A stretch of 8,049 nucleotides of DNA from JBOHHR01 sp050740975 (lineage in GTDB: Bacteria > Pseudomonadota > Gammaproteobacteria > JBOHHR01): positions 1 through 8,049 of the forward strand of contig JBOIEE010000126.1 in assembly GCA_050740975.1 (NCBI GenBank), written 5' to 3'. A model generated the notes under the pieces. The model saw nothing but the letters and a program-made list of their open reading frames with translations. It was not told the DNA's origin and searched no databases. Of the stretch, positions 6,234-8,049 are shown piece by piece (position 1 is the stretch's first letter; every line of letters starts with the position of its first letter). Made by a program: the position numbers and the translations under genes.

Positions 6234-7258
6234 ATGAGTATACCTGTTCAGTTACGCCACCGGTCACATCGGCGCCTGCCGCTTGCTGCGCAAGACCCGC
6301 TCACGTATCGAAGCCTTGCGCTGCCGCATGCTGTTGCATCAGGGGTACTGTGTCGCCACGGTCGCTGAAATGCTCGATTGCGCGCGTGCCGCGGTCTACC
6401 GCACAGTGTATCGCTATGAGGATCTCGGTGAGGAGGCTGTAATCGACCAACGCACGCGACGGGCTCCCTCCAAAGTGAGCGTACACGTGGAGCAGCACTT
6501 GTTGAACTACCTTGAGCACTCGCCCAAAGACTTTGGTTGGCACCGCAGCGGGTGGACCGCGGAACTGCTGGTCCGCCAACTTGAGCAGGATAGCGCGGTG
6601 AAACTTTCATGCAGTGGTGTGCGTCGTGTACTGCGCCGCTTAGGATATCGGCGGGGGCGGCCGCGAGCGGGGTTGCAGATCCCGGTCAAGGGGCGGCGCC
6701 AAGTACTGGAAAACATCGTGCAGATCGTGGCTCGGGCCAGTGCCGAGGAGGAAGTGTTTTATCAGGACGAGGCCGATGTGCACCTCAATCCCAAAATCGG
6801 GATGACCTACATGAAGCGTGGTCAACAGTTAGTCGTGCTGACACCGGGGAAGAAGCTATATCTTCGGTGCCTTGAATACGCGTACCGGCCGCGTTATCCA
6901 CGGCACCAACACCGCGAAGAACTCTGCGGTCTTCATTAAGTTTCTGAAGCAACTGCAGGGCGCTTACCGCCGCGCCAAGGTGCTGCATGTGGTGCTCGAC
7001 AACTACATCATCCACAAATCCCGCGCGATCCAGCGTTACCTCGAGGATTCGACCAACCGTGTGGTGCTGCATTTCCTCCCACCATACTCGCCCAATGACA
7101 ACCCCATCGAGCGGCTGTGGAAACAGATGCATGACCACGTCACGCGTAACCATCGACACTCCACCATCGAGACGCTGATCAAAGACGTCGAAGTGTTTCT
7201 CCACCACGTACAGCCGTTCCCAGGAACACGGGTATCGACACTGCGTATCGCCGCATGA
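6234..7258 (+). pseudogene. IS630-family DDE transposase, read in three frames
   Basis: The protein cuts and joins the element ends. It begins at ATG 6234 (MSIPVQLRHRSHRRL), behind GGGAGG. One extra C in CTGCC at about 6279-6280 moves the reading to the next frame, which continues as RKTRSRIEALRC and a helix-turn-helix (VAEMLDCARAAVYRTVYRYE). It then runs through DFGWHRSGWTAELLVRQ and YRRGRPRAGLQIPV to the first catalytic Asp in FYQDEADVHLNPKIG. After LTPGK a second change, between about 6850 and 6871, moves to the third frame with GALNTRTGRVIHGTNTAKNS. That frame holds the second Asp (VVLDNYIIHKS) and the Glu (PPYSPNDNPIERLWKQMHDH), and ends PFPGTRVSTLRIAA. The combined length of about 340 residues is normal. 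All three catalytic residues survive, but no single frame has them all. Some IS630 members use programmed frameshifting; the first lesion in particular looks like a plain insertion. Confidence 0.85.
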
Positions 7259-7264
7259 CTATGT

Positions 7265-7286
7265 CTCAGATACAGTGCGGGCTATT
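7265..7286 (-). repeat. IS630 right terminal inverted repeat
   Basis: This is the inverse of the left end, sharing the uninterrupted AATAGCCCGCACT core, and it is followed by the target TA. Confidence 0.8.
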
Positions 7287-7288
7287 TA

Positions 7289-7477
7289 GCTAACACACCA
7301 AGACCCCGTGAGTCTTGGTCTCTCGGAATTACTTCAGCGATCGATACCAGTATTCGTCCCAACCGTAGTTGAGTAACTGCTCGGTGGCCTAAACCAGACG
7401 TTCACCCATAGTTAACGAGTGACTCCTTTTGGCCGGCAAGCGACCGCACTAGGCGGCCGCCGCCGGTTTTAATGGTT
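7289..7477. other. Non-coding gap between the IS element and the recombinase remnant
   Basis: No intact gene is seen. A perfect 8-bp inverted repeat ACCAAGAC (7297-7304) and GTCTTGGT (7312-7319) with a 7-base loop could form a hairpin, but no T-run follows. On the - strand at 7409-7329 a short frame behind AAAAGGAG reads MGERLV, stop, ATEQLLNYGWDEYWYRSLK, stop. It looks like a gene-end scrap but cannot be assigned. Confidence 0.35.
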
Positions 7478-7918
7478 TCAGACTTCAGTCTGCTCAGACA
7501 TCTCTAGGGCATCATCGACCTCGATGCCCAGATATCTGACGGTGCTTTCCAGCTTGGTATGACCGAGCAACAGCTGAACCCCTCGGAGATTCTTGGTTCG
7601 CCGGTAGATCAGTGTAGCCTTGGTGCGGCGCATCGAGTGGGTGCCGTAATCGCTGGGGTCCAATCCAATGCGACCTACCCACGATTTCACGATCCGCGCA
7701 TACTGCCGTGTCGAAATATGCGGTGACCGGGTCATGCGGCTTGGAAATAGGAATTGACTGGAGCAAAGGTGCGCCTTGGCGATCCAGGCCTCGACCGCTT
7801 CTCGCGTTTGCTCGGTCAACTCAAATTTGACGGGTTGCCCCGCCTTCTGCTGCAGGACTGTGGTCCCGGTAGGCCCAAAACGGACACTTCGGACATTTCT
7901 CTCCCTCAGGGTAGTCAA
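7478..7918 (-). pseudogene. Truncated tyrosine recombinase (site-specific integrase), catalytic-domain fragment
   Basis: The open frame is 146 residues. From about residue 19 (TTVLQQKAGQPVKFELTEQT) onward it matches the C-terminal catalytic domain of tyrosine recombinases. Lys25 or Lys31 lies in the beta-hairpin, H94-S-M-R97 gives the H-x-x-R motif (YGTHSMRRTKATLIYRR), LLLGH carries His120, and the nucleophile is Tyr129 in STVRYLGIEVDDAL. The C-terminus EMSEQTEV looks complete. The first catalytic Arg and the whole N-terminal DNA-binding domain are absent. Upstream of about 7864 the DNA instead belongs to the small Cys/His protein gene in another frame, so residues 1-18 are not native. Intact relatives are about 180-210 residues or longer. 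Without the first Arg, recombination is unlikely. It is not an integron integrase. Confidence 0.75.
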
Positions 7919-8012
7919 TGCCCTCTTCGTGCGGGCAGCCGATAGTCCGGTCGGCCATGACTACGCTTTTCGCCCCGTGACTGCGAATGAAAACGAGAAT
8001 CCTCTCATTCAC
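7821..8012 (-). CDS. Small Cys/His (putative zinc-binding) protein with a foreign C-terminus
   Basis: This 63-residue frame has CPH (Cys26, His28) and CPKC (Cys40, Cys43) in GCPHEEGIDYPEGEKCPKC followed by PFWAYRD, which suggests one zinc site. I do not know its function. The start used here is GTG at 8012-8010, which overlaps the stop of the preceding - strand gene as GTGA and implies translational coupling. An ATG at 7958 (MADRTIGCPH...) is an alternative. From residue 51 on (HSPAAEGGATRQI) the frame runs through the recombinase fragment out of phase, so the native C-terminus has been lost at a junction near 7863-7866. Coding is likely for the first 50 residues; the last 13 are probably junk. 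Confidence 0.5.
   Translation of the reverse strand: MNERILVFIRSHGAKSVVMADRTIGCPHEEGIDYPEGEKCPKCPFWAYRDHSPAAEGGATRQI
7863..7866. other. Junction of Cys/His protein gene and recombinase fragment
   Basis: Family-like residues of the Cys/His protein end at Asp50 (7865-7863), and those of the recombinase begin at Thr19 (7864-7862) in another frame of the same strand. The two truncated genes therefore abut with essentially no bases between them, indicating a deletion or illegitimate recombination. Confidence 0.45.
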
Positions 8013-8049
8013 TTCATGGTCTCGTTGCGCGCGCCCACCTTGTACAGCA
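8009..8049 (-). CDS. C-terminal end of an upstream gene, cut by the window edge
   Basis: The last 12 codons before a TGA at 8011-8009 read LYKVGARNETMK. The stop overlaps the GTG of the Cys/His protein as GTGA, so the two were probably co-transcribed. It is too short to identify. Confidence 0.35.
   Translation of the reverse strand, partial: LYKVGARNETMK

Larger units (their letters stand above)
6137..7286 (+). mobile_element. IS630-family insertion sequence, complete ends, 1150 bp
   Basis: The left end reads AATAGCCCGCACTCTATCCG (6137-6156), and the inverted right end (7286 leftwards) reads AATAGCCCGCACTGTATCTG, which is 18 of 20 matching. Both ends are flanked by TA (6135-6136 and 7287-7288), the target duplicated by IS630/Tc1/mariner elements. 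The length and a single DDE transposase reading fit the family. The transposase carries frame changes, so the copy is probably inactive unless frameshifting is programmed. Confidence 0.85.

Noticed and set aside
6872..7258. A second independent transposase gene starting with TTG
   Set aside because: It continues the DDE domain of the preceding frame, lacks a ribosome binding site and starts inside the conserved GALN motif.
7297..7319. Rho-independent terminator
   Set aside because: The stem is only 8 bp with moderate GC, and no T-run follows on either strand.
7478..7918. Integron integrase IntI
   Set aside because: It has only the generic tyrosine-recombinase motifs, lacks the first Arg, and shows no stretch I recognise as IntI-specific.
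1..8049. CRISPR array, tRNA, rRNA or replication origin
   Set aside because: No regularly spaced repeats, cloverleaf, rRNA-like sequence or iteron/DnaA-box cluster was seen on either strand.

Overview
The window looks like a stretch of a proteobacterial accessory region, probably gammaproteobacterial and possibly Xanthomonadales-like. I infer this from the high GC content, the family make-up (AbiE pair, IS630 element, truncated integrase) and remembered relatives. It carries no rRNA, tRNA or housekeeping gene. Almost every recognisable gene is damaged, and several are joined to foreign neighbours, so it reads as a graveyard of defence and mobile genes.

Left part (1-4355): The + strand carries the 3' portion of a large, helix-rich protein. 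It runs in frame through a single TGA into a short PD-(D/E)XK nuclease domain, and is most likely a degraded defence-type effector. Tail to tail with it, on the - strand, lies an AbiE toxin-antitoxin operon. The AbiEi antitoxin/regulator is intact and overlaps the AbiEii nucleotidyltransferase toxin by ATGA. The toxin gene carries a +1 and then a -1 frameshift and has lost its 3' end, and both truncated genes end at one shared junction near 2245. A perfect 9-bp-arm palindrome just upstream of abiEi is the best candidate for its own operator.

Middle part (4356-6136): This holds small unrelated genes of the kind often seen as integron cassettes. They are an intact NTF2-like/DUF4440-type protein (+), a heavily decayed HD-superfamily phosphohydrolase (COG4339-like, -) and a four-helix membrane protein (-). 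The decayed hydrolase is bracketed by matching inverted motifs (GCTTAAC-TGAGCGA and TCGCTCA-AACT-GTTAGGC) that resemble the halves of an integron attC site. No integron integrase is present, so this remains a hypothesis.

Right part (6137-8049): A complete 1150-bp IS630-family element has matching terminal repeats and TA at both ends. Its transposase needs two frame changes to be read through. Beyond it lie a short non-coding gap, a 5'-truncated tyrosine recombinase (-) that keeps H-x-x-R, GH and Tyr but lacks the first catalytic Arg, and a small Cys/His protein whose 3' end has been replaced by the recombinase fragment. The last 41 bases hold the tail of another - strand gene, coupled to the small protein by a GTGA overlap.

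Genes that look intact are abiEi, the NTF2-like gene and the membrane protein. The high density of single-base lesions means that either real decay or uncorrected assembly errors must be considered.
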